Assembly: GCA_016647705.1 (NCBI GenBank)
Contig: CM028328.1
Location: 50,639,647 to 50,703,646 of the forward strand
DNA: 64,000 bases
DNA from: Eucommia ulmoides
Lineage: Eukaryota > Streptophyta > Magnoliopsida > Garryales > Eucommiaceae
Direction: 5' to 3'
The notes beneath the pieces are model-generated. The model saw only the letters and a program-made list of their open reading frames with translations. It made no database searches and was not told the origin of the DNA. Positions 1 through 12,217 of the stretch are shown here, one piece after another. Position 1 is the stretch's first letter; each line of letters starts with the position of its first letter. The position numbers and the translations under genes are program-made.

Positions 1-1041
1 GAGACATATACAATCCGTGGTCTGTTGTATCGGTACACAACCTAGACCCTGGTGTGAAACGTCGTTGTATATCATGAAACCACCACCTTTTGTAGGAATA
101 AAAAGTATTGGTGTCGATATCAGTCTATTCTTTAGCTCCTGGAAACTTTGTTCACATTTGTTAATCTACTCAAATTTAACTTTCTTGCAGGTTAAACGGG
201 TTAGCGAGGCAGCTATAATAGAAAATCCCTATAAGAATCGATGATAATAACCCGTCAATCCTAGAAAATTTTGGACTTCTGTCACACTTTTTAGCCTTTC
301 CCACTTAACAAATGCTTTGACTTTATTTGAGTCGACTTGTATACAATCACCTGAGATCACGTGTCTCAAAAATATGACTCTATCCAGCCAAAACTCACAT
401 TATTAAACTTTACATACAATTGCTTCTCTCTCAAAAATCTGTAACACAATTTTGAGATGCTCTACATGTTTTTCTTTCTTTTGGGAGTAAATCATTACAT
501 CATCAATGAATACGATGATAAACTGATCTAAATAAGGCTGGAAGATCCGATTCATCAGATTCATAAAGGCAGCGAGGACATTTATTAACCCAAATGACAT
601 AAATAAAAATTTATAATGTCCATACCTCGTATGGAACGCCGTCTTTGACATATCACTATCTCTGATTTTCAACTGGTGATATCTTGATCGAAGATTTATT
701 TTTAAAAATACCCTAGCCTTCTGCAACTGATCAAATAAATCATCATTTCTAGGCAACAGGTATTTATCACGAATTGTCACATTATTGAGTTGTCGGTAAT
801 CGATGCATATCCTTAGAGTGCCATCTTTCTTCCTTATAAATAATACTGGAGCTCACCATGGAGAAGCAGTTGGTATGATAAACTCACGGTCTAACAGATC
901 TTGCAGTTGGATTTTCAGTTCTTTTTGCTCAGTGGGTGCTATATGATAGGGTGGAATTAATATTGAAGATATACCTAGAAGTAACTCGTTAGTGAATTCA
1001 ATTTTCCTATCCATTGCCAACCCGACAATTCTTCTAGGAAT
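1..1041 (-). pseudogene. Ty3/gypsy pol relic: reverse transcriptase to RNase H start
   Basis: Reading the minus strand, the sequence encodes a chromovirus-type Ty3/gypsy reverse transcriptase. It runs from the N-terminal RT region near 1040, through a [21 protein letters not shown] block near 800-830 and the catalytic box FIDDVMIYS (about 490-520), to an RNase H start with GGGFMIYNDVSHQGLGC near 20-90. The longest open piece is 403..780. A TGA interrupts the conserved 'SPW-AP' stretch near 855, and the frame shifts near 220-400, so the copy is dead. The relic runs off the left edge of the window. Its upstream part continues at 2456 after an inserted solo LTR. Assignment to gypsy is firm from the RT motifs; the clade is inferred. 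Confidence 0.9.
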
Positions 1042-2455
1042 TGATCGCTAAAAAATAATATCATTTTAATGGTACCGCGATATGATGTAATACGGGTTCA
1101 AGTAGGGTGTCGAACCACATGGATCGGTCTTGTAATTATCAATTTCAATTATTTTTATTTCTTTGATAAAAATGAGTTTTGATTGTTAATTTGGTTTTTT
1201 TTTTTTTTATGGAAGAAAATAAAACGTAAGTCTAAACAATGAAAATAGAGAATCAGGTTATGAATTATGGGTTTTGTACTTTTGATTTATTATGTTGTTT
1301 TCGTAGTTTCTTTTTAATTCAGATTTGTGTGAACAATTGTTCCTAATTACAAGTCGGAATTACTCAAAAAGAGTAGATTTATTATTCTTCGGTATGATTT
1401 ATATTTGGTATTTAATTTCTACGTTACTCTAATTTAGGGTGAATTAAAATCTAGATATAAATCATCCAAACTAATAATCAAATCCAAGAAAACGATTATA
1501 TGATCATTAGATCTACACCACTTGTACTAGATCTAACGTGCTAACAACAATTGAATCTAAAATCGAAATCTCTACAAGAACATTTCGAGATTAAATTAAA
1601 TCATAATTAACCTATATTTCAAGAACAATATTTATCATATTATAATTGTTTACACATAGTCTAGAACTAATCTAAACATACAATATCAAATAAACCAAAA
1701 TACATACCACAATTTTAACTCAGTTGAAGAGAAATTAGCCACGCATCGATTTGTTTTTCATTTGATGCTTCTTTCAGATTGCCAAAATTTTCATTGATTG
1801 TAACAAAAAGAAGAACAAAAATAAACTAAAATTACAAACCCTAAACTCATGTGAAGCTACTGGAAAATTGGAGAAAATGCCAACCCCAAAGAAAAATAAA
1901 AAAATAAAAAAAATGACCTCTCCTCATTATGATCTTTTTTCCCTTTTTAACTGAGAGTCCCAAAAAAAATAAGGAAATAATTTCTTGGCTAATTAATGAC
2001 TATTAATTGGCCAAGACAACCAGCAGTAACGGTTAAATGATCGTTACTCTATTACAGTATCACGCGAATTGCGCACAACACTGGTCAACACTCTAGCCTT
2101 TGGAACAACGTGTTATTCATAGAGTGGCGCTGATCCAGACTAGCCTAACACCTATCCAAACTGGGCCAGAGGCCCAATCGCCTCTGGTCCAGCAATTATC
2201 TTGCGCATTATGCGGACCCATAGGCCGGGCTGGATCCAAGTCGCGGGTTTAGGTCGGATCGTGGGGTCGTCTTAGTTTTCCTCTATTTTTGTTGTCTTTT
2301 CAGCTTCGTTTTGCTCCAAACTACAGTGTTTTTGCTCTAATTTTAAAACCCTATGAAAACAAACAAAATAAATCAATTATACTAATTTAATTTATTATAA
2401 AGAATAACAAAATCTAGTTTAGTGGTATCAAATCAAATAAAATGTGATGCGATCA
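1042..2455 (-). mobile_element. Solo LTR inserted in gypsy pol
   Basis: A 1,414-bp block begins TGATCGC and ends GCGATCA, a 7-bp perfect terminal inverted repeat with the TG..CA ends of LTRs. It is flanked by a perfect 5-bp duplication GGAAT (1037..1041 and 2456..2460). It has no coding capacity and cleanly splits the gypsy pol frame, which resumes on both sides. Minus orientation is inferred from the layout of the left end, which resembles the 3' end of other gypsy LTRs here. A solo LTR produced by LTR-LTR recombination explains all of this. A short non-autonomous element is the alternative. Confidence 0.85.
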
Positions 2456-2770
2456 GGAATACATCTAGATAGTCCCCAACCACTAAGATATCTGTCAATT
2501 ATATCTCATTCTAACTGGTACCAATCACATTCTCTAAATATCGATGATATCCTCTCTTTTTGTTTAAACAATTTCATGGATTTTAAGACTAAAATCAAGC
2601 TGACAAAAATAATGACTATCCCTAGACAATACAAACTTTGCCTCACCTGAGACTCAATGTGAAATAGTCAACTGCGACAGGATAACCAGATAAGTGATAT
2701 CTACCCAATATCACATCGAAATTGTGAATGCTTAAGGACAATAAATCTAGTGAAAATTCTCTTTCACTTT
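2456..2770 (-). pseudogene. Ty3/gypsy pol relic: protease end and RT start
   Basis: On the minus strand the segment next to the solo LTR encodes VVGDYLDVFP, the start of gypsy RT. Further upstream, about 2660-2765, HNFDVILG matches the C-terminal part of a gypsy aspartic protease. It joins the 1..1041 relic once the solo LTR and one copy of its target duplication are discounted. Several in-frame stops lie between the protease and RT parts. Homology fades above about 2770, so the gag and the catalytic part of the protease appear lost or unrecognisable. Confidence 0.8.
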
Positions 2771-4877
2771 TATTATATTCATAAGTTTCGTGCTTTTTTT
2801 TTTTCTGTTGCTGGTCTTGAAAATATCATCAAATTTAGACCCCCCCTCCTTTTTTTAACCTTTTATATATGACATCTTCAATCCTTGCAAGGTCTAAACC
2901 AAATTAGACAATGCATCAAATCTAATTCATACTAAAAACTACCATCTTCCCTGATTAAATTTATAAATTCGATATTTGTTTCATAACTAGGTCAAGGAAA
3001 TAATTTTCCTCAAAGAAGACAAAGCAAATCCCAACTAATTTTTTTTCTGCCATAAAATCCTTTGTCATTTCACCAAATCCTATTCCCATATAAACGTTTT
3101 GTATTTTTTTTCATTCTAAATCCATTGATTCTTGAGTCTATAATCAAATATCAAAATTATAATATAATCGTAGCGCCCATATACTTTATATTAATATCGT
3201 GCATTACATTCCAATATACAATAATATATATGTAATTCAAAAAAATACAAATAATGTCCATGTTCTACATGTAAAATATCTCAACATATTCCAAACTGAC
3301 CACACAACGCAATGACTTACCCTATGGTCCATTACTGACACGACACTCTTAACATCAAGTTTACAAAACCTATAACTTAAGCTATGAAACCAAAAACTGT
3401 CACACTCCGCCTTAAGCTCTACATCTGAGACTAGGCGTGATCTCGAATTGATATTATTCAACTAATAACAAACATATACTGATTGTCAATTGACATAGAT
3501 TTTTAAAAATTATTTTATCAACTCAAAATTCAGAGATTACACGTCCCAAATATTCTATAGCAAAACTACAAAATCCAAACCCTTTTCTATCAACCCTTAT
3601 CTCACAGCCTAACAAAAATGACACCATCTTCTGACTTTATCTAACGCTAGTAGTGGACCCGTCTCTACTTGGAATATCTGAGACAAAATATTTTATCGGG
3701 GTATTGTCTTTATAATATAAAAATAATTTATGAATAAAATACATTTATCAAAATTCACTTTCCAAAATATAAATATAACCACATACGGAGCAGAAACAAA
3801 TTCCTATAGAAATCATCATGATAAAATAACTGAATTTAAATCAACTGGTCAAATTACTTTGATATATAATAAAATACTACACGCATACTTCTCTACTAGT
3901 CATATGATTAAATAATCAACAACAACATATCAACCATGTGGTATAAATCACCATATCATCAAAATATTCAACTCTACCACATTATATTGTCAATGTCATA
4001 TTCAACTCCACCATATTGATAGTTAATACTATATTCAACTCTACAATATTAATAGTTGATAAAAATCATCATACATATTGGTAATCATCAATAACACAAT
4101 ATATATCAACCACTTGCAAGACTTTCCCTCTTGTCAGGTCACAATACGTCCTACAAAATAATGCTCTCTTGTTAGGACCAATAACATCCTACAGACATGC
4201 CCTCCTGTCAAGACTACACTATGGTATAGTAGGATAATAATAAAAATTAATTTTCACATTCAATATTTTACTTGATCCATCTAAAGCTGTAAAACAGTCA
4301 ATTTTAATAAATATTTTATTTTCCACAATTTAGTACGAAATTATAATCTGACATTTTACATAGAAGACAGTACACTAACCTAAGAAATAGTATTGCTATT
4401 ATGCTGTTGTTGTAATACTGACATAGTCAGTGTCGCCTAAGAACCTAATAATTACAAGACCTAAACTAAGAATTTATCTAAATAAATCTAATATGAAATA
4501 CAAATGCGTGACACTAAAATAAAATAAAATTCTATTTTCAAATTTCCTTAATTATACGAAATTTATTAGATGCCTCATTTCTTAACTCAATATTAACTAT
4601 ACAAAAGTATTATAAAAATTATATAAAAAAAAATTAATTAATAATTTAATCTACAAAAAAATATTTACCAACTGTTAATAATATTTATTAGTTAACGAAA
4701 TACTAAAATTGTTGTTTTAATAAAATTTACAGTTTTTGTTTTAAATTGAATTCTTCACAAATTAGATATATCTACATATAAATATACCTACTATATTTTT
4801 CAAACCCACGATGACACAAACTGCGCACACAACACATACATATATAAGACACAAAACACATACATATACATATATAT
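2771..4877. other. AT-rich intergenic repeat DNA, no gene seen
   Basis: No supported coding region. Around 3950-4070 a roughly 45-bp motif built on 'ATATTCAACTC(C/T)ACCATATT' recurs. Around 4125-4210 phrases with 'CTTGTCAGG/CTTGTTAGG' recur, which looks like the body of a decayed gypsy LTR. A 74-codon open frame at 3237..3461 (-) has no recognisable domain. The stretch just before 4878 is rich in CA/TA dinucleotides, the probable target of the copia insertion. Confidence 0.5.
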
Positions 4878-5093
4878 TATTAGAGTTAGCAGGGTTTTAT
4901 TATTATTATTATTATTTAGTAAAGGTAGAATTGTCTTTTACTTGTTTTCTAAATTTTTCATTGTACGCCTATATAAGTCTTTCTTTCCTAGGTTTTCTAT
5001 TGGATTCTTATATTTTTTATTCAGAGATAATAAACTCTAGCCATTGTTTTTTTTTCTCTCTAGATTCTTTCATATTATTCATTGATCTTCACA
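4878..5093 (+). repeat. 5' LTR of the copia element
   Basis: A 216-bp block matching 9463..9708 over its length, starting TATTAGAGTTAGCAGGG and ending ATTGATCTTCACA. It contains a short TTA repeat, about five units against about seventeen in the 3' copy. Shared downstream phrases include 'CATTGTACGCCTA' and 'GAGATAATAAA'; the latter probably includes the polyadenylation signal. Confidence 0.92.
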
Positions 5094-5108
5094 TGGTATC
5101 AATCCGTA
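5094..5108 (+). other. Primer binding site (initiator tRNA-Met type)
   Basis: Starts with TGGTATCA directly at the end of the 5' LTR, the standard copia primer site complementary to the 3' end of initiator tRNA-Met. The match decays after eight bases. Confidence 0.85.
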
Positions 5109-5255
5109 CGACTATAATTGTTGATGTTCGTACAGTTTTGGCTTATGCGCAACTCTGATTTGGTTTTCTCTGCAGCGAATCATCGATTTGTTTTTGGTAT
5201 TTGATTTTATTTTTCCGTTGCATTAGATTTGTGTTTTCGTTTATTGGTATTTGTA

Positions 5256-6118
5256 ATGACTTCTGAAAGGGATGATTCACTTCAATCTATTGCTGTGAGA
5301 TTGAATGGGAAATTTTTTTCATATTGGAGTTATGTAATGAAAAATTTCTCAAAGGAAAAAATATGTGGGGCTATATTAGTGGTACGTTGGTTAAACCAAA
5401 AGATAAAAGGGCTAAAGATTATATAATTTCGTTAGACACTTGGGAGGTAAATAATTCAAAAATCATTACCTGGAATAACAATTCTGTTGAACATTCAATT
5501 GGTATGCAATTGGCAAAGTATGAGTACGCCAAAGAGGTTTGGGATCATCTATCAAGGCTGTACACACAGTCTAATTTTGCAAAATAATATCAATTGGAAT
5601 ATGACATTTGAGCACTGAAGTAGAATGATATGAGTATCCAAGAAGTCTACTCTGTTATGACAGATCTTTGGGATCAATTAGCTCTCACAAAATCTGCAGA
5701 ATTACGAGCATGTACTCCGTACATTGCTCGTAGAGAAGAACAGAGTTTGGTCCAATTTTTTATGGCGTTACGTGATTATTTTGAGGGACTTCGTGGGATA
5801 ATTTTGCACCATAATTCACTTCCTTTTGTTAACTCAGTGGTTAGTGAATTATTGGCTGAGGAAATACGCTTCAAGTCTCAATCAGACACAAGGGTTCTCC
5901 AATCACCTAGTCCATCTGTTCTGGTAGTTCCTTCTAAACCACCTTCTAATCATCAAACCAAGCTCTATTCGAGGCCTGCCTTTGATGAATGTAGCTTCTA
6001 TAAGCAAAAAGATCATTAAAAGGCTCAATGTCCTAAACTGAGTAGAACACAGCAACAGTCGCCTCCCCAGTGGAAATCTGACAATCGTTTTCAAAAATGT
6101 CCTTACAGGCCTCCATAA
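5256..6118 (+). pseudogene. copia gag relic
   Basis: Starts at ATG 5256 (MTSERDDSLQ) and reads as a copia gag of the UBN2/retrotran_gag type, with a motif like GMQLAKYEYAKEVWDHLSRLY at about 5505-5565. The frame shifts near 5330. Three stops fall between 5586 and 5625, and another frame carries 5630..6019. A degenerate zinc knuckle (CSFYKQKDH, stop, KAQC) lies near 5990-6030; its second cysteine is replaced by tyrosine and a stop sits inside it. The protein would be the nucleocapsid of the element. Confidence 0.88.
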
Positions 6119-6139
6119 CCTAATACTGCAGCAATTGTA

Positions 6140-7860
6140 TTGTCATCATCAAATTCATTTAGTTTTGGAGATCCAGCATCTTCTAATCCCACAATAGAGG
6201 CCTTTACTGAACAATTTCATAAGTTTCTTACCACACAGCCACATGCCATGTCCGCTGCATTTTCAATACGTTTGTTGCCCTCTAGTTCTTCAGGTATGTC
6301 TTCCTCCATATGGGTTCTAGATTCTGGAGCCTCTCATCATATGTCACCTGATTTGCCATCATTTGTTTCTTTAAACCCTACATCATCTATATCAGTTAGA
6401 ACTGTTGATGGTACTCCGATGCAATTAGTAGGTATTGGTTCTATTGTTAAAACTTGGTTATCTCTTTCAAGTGTTTAGCATATTCCCAACCTTGCATTGA
6501 ATCTTATTTCTGTTGGCCAATTATGTGATCCTATTTATTTAGTTTATTTCTCTTCTACTTCTTGTCATGTATAGGATCCACAATCCCAGAAACTGATTGG
6601 GAGAAACCGTAGGTAGGGGGAACTATATATACTGGATGAGCTACAAATACCAGTTGTTGCAACTTTTGGTGTTGATTTATTGTCTTTTCATTTGACTTCT
6701 TCATCTTCTAGTTTTTATTCATGGCATTCTCGTCTTGGTCATGTTTTAGCATCTCATTTAAAATACTTAGTATCTAAAGAATCCTTAGGGAATTTGTTAG
6801 TTTGTGATATTTCTGATTGCAGTGGTGGTAAACTTGCAAAATTCTCTGCTTTACCTTTTAATCGAAGTATTTCTTCTTCTCTTGCACCATTTGATCTAAT
6901 TCACTCTAATGTGTGGGGACCTTCCCCAATTGCTACAAAAGGGGGTTCCAGATACTATATTTCCTTCATTGATGATTACACTCGATATTGTTGGGTTTAT
7001 CGTATGAAACATCGTTCTGAATTTTTTGATATTTTTAAAAAGTTTTGAGCTCTTGTCAAGACCCAACATTTTGCTTTTATCAAGTGCTTTAGATGTGATT
7101 TGGGTGGGGAGTACACTTATAATTATTTCACTAACTTGCTTGCTCTAGATGGAACAATTCACCAAACCGCATATACTGACACTCCTTAGCAAAATGATGT
7201 CGCTGAAAGGAAACATAGGCACATTGTTGAAACTGCTCATTCTCTCTTACTGTCTGCCTCTATTCCTAGTGTATTTTGGGGAGAAGCAGTACTTACTGCA
7301 GTAAACCTAATTAATAAGATCTCATCCTCTCATTCTTCAGATATGTCTTCATTTGAAAAATTATATAGTCATGCTCCCAACTATTCCTTCTTAAGAGTAT
7401 TTGGGTGCACTTGTTTTGTTCTTCGACCGAGAGTAGAGCGTAGTAATTTATCTTCTCGCTCTGCCATTTTTGTTTTCCTAGGCTATGGTGAGGGACAAAA
7501 GGGATATCGTTGCTTTGATCCAGTTGCACAAAAACTATATGTGTCCCGTCATGTTGTGTTTCTTAAGCATATACTTTTTTTCTCTATTCCTTCTAGTACA
7601 CACAACTTGATAAGATCTGATCTCATTTTCATTGATAATTTCTCTGATGACACAAAGAGTTTACCTTCCAAAACCCATGCATTACATATATTGACCAATC
7701 TCATACGTATCCATTTCATGTTGACACTGGTAACTCTGCAGGTATTGATACTTCTAGTGTCCTCTCCCCTCCGACAGCCTACCAAGAATCTTCTCAGATT
7801 GTGGATCCTCCTTCTCGCTATCCTCAGCGTATTCGTAAGTCTACTCATATACCAAATTTT
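6140..7860 (+). pseudogene. copia pol relic: protease and integrase
   Basis: The aspartic protease motif WVLDSGASHHM is at about 6308-6340. The GAG-pre-integrase motif WHSRLGH is near 6722. The integrase core follows, with DLIHSNVWGP, FIDDYTR and later AERKHRH supplying the recognisable D, D and E positions. The C-terminal 'RVFGC' and 'FLGY' blocks lie near 7395-7490. Stops at 6476, 7046 and near 7187, with frame changes, break the frame. In an active copia element this part would process the polyprotein and insert the cDNA. Confidence 0.9.
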
Positions 7861-7899
7861 GTTTACTCTTGATATTTACATTCCTTTGCTTCATTTTAG

Positions 7900-9449
7900 C
7901 CTCTATTCACTATCTCTCTAAGCTTTTATCCTATAAAGAGGCAATACTTGATCCTCTTTGGCAACAGGCTATGGCTGAGGAACTCTCTGCTTTATACAAG
8001 ATAGATATATGGGATTTGGTACCTTTACTTTCGGGTAAAAGTCCAATTGGTTCTCGTTGGATCTACAAAATTAAAACCAATTTTGATAGTTCAGTTGAGC
8101 GGTACAAAGCTCGTTGGTTGCCAAGGGCTTTTCTCAGCAATATGGTATGGATTATGAAGAGACTTTTGCTCCAGTTGCAAAAATGATGACTGTTTGCACT
8201 CTTATTGTTGTTGTATCTATTCGTCAGTGGCATGTTTCTCAGATGGATGTTAAAAATGTCTTCTTAAATGGCGATCTTCAAGAAGAAGTTTACATGACTC
8301 CGCCTCTAGGTGTTGCTCATAAGTCTGGAGAAGTTTCCAAACTCAAGAAATCTCTATACGGCCTTAAATAGGCTCCTCGAGCCTAGTTTGAGAAGTTCTC
8401 TACCATGATTACTTTGCTTGGTTTTCACCCAAGTAATCATGATTCCGCTCTGTTTATAAAGTATACTACTGTCGGCCGTATTCTACTATCTTTATATGTG
8501 GATGACATGATGATTACTGGTGATGATGTTGATGGGATTGCAATTTTGAAATCAGAATTATCTCATTAGTTTGAAAAGAAGGACTTAGGGGCTTTACGCT
8601 ACTTTCTGGGTATTGAAGTAGCATTTTCTCCGAAAGACTATCTTCTCTCTCAGTCTAAATATGCACCTGACATTCTTGAGCGTGCCCGTCTTACTAATAC
8701 TAGGACTGTTGATACTCTTCTAGAGGTGAATGTTCGCTACTCACCTTCTGATGGTGCCCCTCTGTCAGATCCTACATTATATCATACTATTGTTGGCAGT
8801 TTGATCTATCTAACTATCACTCACCCGGACATTGCCTACATTATTCATATCATCAATCAATTTGTCACTTCTCCTACTACAGTTCATTGGGGGTGTTGTT
8901 CTTCGTATCCTTCGGTATCTTCAGGGTACCTTCTTTCAGAGTCTCTTACTTCCATTGACCTCATCTTTGGAGCTACATGCCTATTCTGATGCTGATTGGG
9001 CTAGTGATCCCATATATCGCAAGTCAGTTACAAGTTTTTGTGTATTTTTGGGTGATTTTCTTATTTCATGGAAGAGCAAGAAGCAGGCCGTTGTTTCTAA
9101 ATCTTCCATAGAAGCTGAGTATCATGCGATGGCATCTACTACAACCGAAATAGTTTGGTTGCATTGGTTACTTGCAGATATGGGTGTTTCTCTTTCTCAT
9201 CTCACTCTCATATATTGTGATAATAAGAGTGTTATTCAGATTACTCACAATTCAGTCTTTCATGAACGAACCAAGCACATCAAGATCGATTGTCATCTCA
9301 CTCATCATCATCTTCAACATGAGACTATTACTTTGTCTTTTGTGTTATCATCCATGCAAATTGCCGACTTGTTCACCAAGTCACATTCTATTTCGCGCTT
9401 TCGTTTTTTGGTTGGCAAACTCTTGATGCTATTTGCAGCAACATCGTGA
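7900..9449 (+). pseudogene. copia pol relic: reverse transcriptase and RNase H
   Basis: RT starts with WQQAMAEELSAL and KSPIGSRWIYKIKTN (about 7960-8080), then VAKGFSQQYGMDYEETFAPV in another frame (8114-8175), QMDVKNVFLNG, and the catalytic YVDDMMITG near 8500. RNase H follows with [26 protein letters not shown] and HIKIDCH up to about 9300. Stops near 8370, 8385 and 8567, plus frameshifts near 8110 and 8890, break the frame. TAG stops where the family has Gln or Trp fit single transitions. The end of pol is close to the polypurine tract. Confidence 0.93.
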
Positions 9450-9450
9450 G

Positions 9451-9462
9451 TTTAAGAGGGGA
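9451..9462 (+). other. Polypurine tract of the copia element
   Basis: TTTAAGAGGGGA lies directly before the 3' LTR at 9463, the normal place for priming plus-strand synthesis in copia elements. Confidence 0.8.
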
Positions 9463-9479
9463 TATTAAAGTTAGTAGGG

Positions 9480-9533
<54 letters not shown>

Positions 9534-9702
9534 TAGTAAGAGTAGAATTGTTTTTTACTTATTTTCTAGGTTTTTCATTGTACGCCTACATAAGTTCTTT
9601 CTTAGGTTTTCTATTGGATTCTTGTATTCTTTATGCAGAGATAATAAACCCTAACTGTTGTTTCTTTTTTCTCTCTAGATTCTTTCATGTTATTCATTGA
9701 TC

Positions 9703-9708
<6 letters not shown>
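9463..9708 (+). repeat. 3' LTR of the copia element
   Basis: A 246-bp LTR matching 4878..5093, ending in the same ATTGATCTTCACA. The extra length comes mainly from an expanded TTA tract at about 9481-9533. Confidence 0.92.
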
Positions 9709-9774
<66 letters not shown>

Positions 9775-9810
9775 CGCGCGCGCGTATGCGCGCGCGTATG
9801 TGTGTGTGTA
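9705..9810. repeat. Compound microsatellite CA-TA-TG-CG
   Basis: About eighteen CA units (9705..9740), then about nine TA units, then TG units to about 9774, then alternating CG with TATG interruptions to about 9810. The CA and TG arms are complementary across the TA block, so the tract is a potential hairpin. The CG part is alternating purine-pyrimidine. Confidence 0.97.
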
Positions 9811-10294
9811 TTTCCCATCTTCCACCACCTAACACATTTTTTTAATTATTATTATTTTGGATTTTTTGTGGCTTAATCCATTAATTCAAGCCACATTTTT
9901 ATCTCTCTCTTTTCTTTTTTCCTTTTTCTTGTTTGTTTTGTTGTCGTAGTCTCCTTCACCCATGTGTTTCTTTTTTATCTTTTTCCCTAGTCTTATCAAT
10001 GGAGAAATGGAGATTATATAGAAATTACACAAATTCTTATACATAAATTACACAAACTCTCCTATTTACATATTTAAAGTATCATTTATACCCAAAAGTT
10101 ATTTTTTTAAATAGCGATTGCCCCCACAAATTTTTTAAAAGTAAAATTAAATTAACTTATTAATCCATCAGTTCTTAAAACTTAAGTGTTTGAATAACAT
10201 AAAGACCCCTAAAAGTTTTAAAGGAAAATTCAAAATCACACACAAGACCCAATTTTTTTTCTAAATATAATAAAATGCAAATAAAAACATGTAA
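9811..10294. other. Intergenic, no gene seen
   Basis: AT-rich DNA with no supported coding frame or recognised repeat between the microsatellite and the next copia relic. Confidence 0.6.
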
Positions 10295-10858
10295 ATATGA
10301 AATTGGATCTTACACTTATCACAAACAAAGTGACAATCTATCACAATATTCTTAGCCCTTTTATGGAAGCTTGGTTCAGAGGCAATGTGCATAGCATCCT
10401 CGTTGTCACATAAGAGAAGGACTGGTGCAGAAATATCAAAACAAAAATCCTTAAACAATTGCCTTACCTAGACCAACTCTCTTGCAGTAGCAATCAAAGC
10501 ATGATATTTTGCCTTGGTAGATGAACGTGCAATGGTGGTTTGTTTATTGGGTTACCAAGACACCAAAGAATCTCCAATAATCACACAAAAACCTGTAACA
10601 AATTTTCTAGAATCGACACAAGAACCCCAATCAGAATCAGAGAATGCCTTTAGCTACAATGAAGAGGATGAGGAAAAGAACAACCCTTGACTAGGATTGG
10701 TCTTAAGATACTGAAGAAGATGGTGATCAATTTTCAGATGAGGTAACCGAGGTTGAGCTAAAAAATAATTCAGTTTGTGTACAATAAATTTGATGTCTGG
10801 CCTGAAAATTATAAAATAAAGGAAACGACCAATGAGACGTCTATACTGGGATATATGT

Positions 10859-10963
10859 GTTTGTGTTTGTGTTTGTGTGTGTGTGTGTGTAAAAATATCA
10901 CAATCAATAGTATTGAGCTAAATCTTAGAATATCACAATCAATGGTATTGAGCTAAATCTTAG
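10859..10963. repeat. GT microsatellite plus 35-bp tandem duplication
   Basis: A GTTTGT/GT tract (10859..10890) is followed by two copies of a 35-bp unit (10894..10928 and 10929..10963) starting AATATCACAATCAAT. The copies differ by one base. The repeat sits inside the copia relic. Confidence 0.9.
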
Positions 10964-11847
10964 GATCCATGGGCACAGTAGTAGGCATGTAGGTAAGGAA
11001 ACCTGCATCCTCAAGCAACTGCAAGGTGTACTACCTTTGAGAAAAGACAATATCTTTGGTTGACCTTGCTATTTTGAGACCAAGAAAATATTTCAAAGCA
11101 CCTAAGTCTTTAAATTTGAACTAACTTTGAATAAAAGCTTTCAGAGAATCTATGATCTTGGTAGAAGGACCGGTAATGATAATATCATCCACATACACCA
11201 GTAACGCCACAAAGAATGAACCCGACCCTTTTGTAAACAAAAAATAATTTGATTTGGACTGGATGAAATCAAATTGAATGAGAGTATAGGAAAATTTTGA
11301 ATACTATTGCCTTGAAGCTTGCTTGAGTCCATAGATGGACTTATGCAGCTTTCATACCAATTTTCTTTCTTATCCAAAACTCTCCCCTTTACTACCATAG
11401 CCAAGGGGAAGATCCGTATAAACTTCTTCAAATAAATCCCCATTAATAAATGAATTAGTCACATTCAACTAAACCAAAGGCCAATCTTAACTTGTCGCAA
11501 GTTCTAATAATACTTTCATAGTAACTAATTTGGCTACCGGAGAGAATGTGTCAACGAAGTCCACTCCTTCTTGTTTGAGTATAGCCCTTAGCAACCAACC
11601 TTCTCTAGAACCATAAGATTTGTATTTTATTTTATATATCCACTTGCAACCAATTGTATGTTTCTCTTGTGGTAAAGAAACAACCGACCAATTGTTGTTG
11701 AACTCTACAACATCCAACTCGACTTTCATAGCCTCTCTCCAATGTGGGAACTAACTGCTTGATGATAAAAATAAGGTTCAAATTGGGACGAAACATTCAT
11801 GACAAAATTCTTGTGAATCAAAGAAGGATAATCATATGACAAATGGT

Positions 11848-12217
11848 TGGACAGGGGATACAAAGTGTCACAAGCAGACAACTCTTGATTAGACAACAAA
11901 TTATAGTGAAACTCTCTTAGATAAGGAGTTTTAAGGACCCTTGAAGACCTTCTAAGTGATACAATAACTAGTGATGGTGAAGAATCAGGCTGAGGAGAGG
12001 GCCGGGGAATAGGCGATAATGAAAGTTAAGGGTGGACAGGGGATACAAAGTGTCACAAGCAGACAACTCTTGATTAGACAACAAATTATAGTGAAACTCT
12101 CTTAGATAAGGAGTTTTAAGGACCCTTGAAGACCTTCTAAGTGATACAATAACCAGTGATGGTGAAGAATCAGGCTGAGGAGAGGGCCGGGGAATAGGCG
12201 ATAATGAAAGTTAAGGG
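11848..12217. repeat. 185-bp tandem duplication
   Basis: Two head-to-tail copies (11848..12032 and 12033..12217) begin TGGACAGGGGATACAAAG and end GAAAGTTAAGGG. By eye they differ at a single position (AACTAGTG against AACCAGTG). Near identity inside a heavily decayed pol relic marks the duplication as much younger than the relic. Confidence 0.97.

Larger units (their letters stand above)
4878..9708 (+). mobile_element. Ty1/copia retrotransposon, full structure, inactive
   Basis: A 4.8-kb element with two similar LTRs (4878..5093 and 9463..9708), a tRNA-iMet-type primer binding site right after the 5' LTR, gag, then protease, integrase, RT and RNase H in copia order, and a polypurine tract against the 3' LTR. 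All domains are in the same orientation. Stops and frameshifts occur in every domain, so it cannot encode its own proteins. Both LTRs begin TA instead of the canonical TG and end CA. No target duplication is visible, because the 3' flank is a CA/TA microsatellite and the 5' flank is also CA/TA-rich. Confidence 0.95.

Noticed and set aside
4811..5158. 115-codon plus frame at the copia 5' LTR
   Set aside because: Composed of microsatellite, LTR and primer site sequence; not a protein gene.
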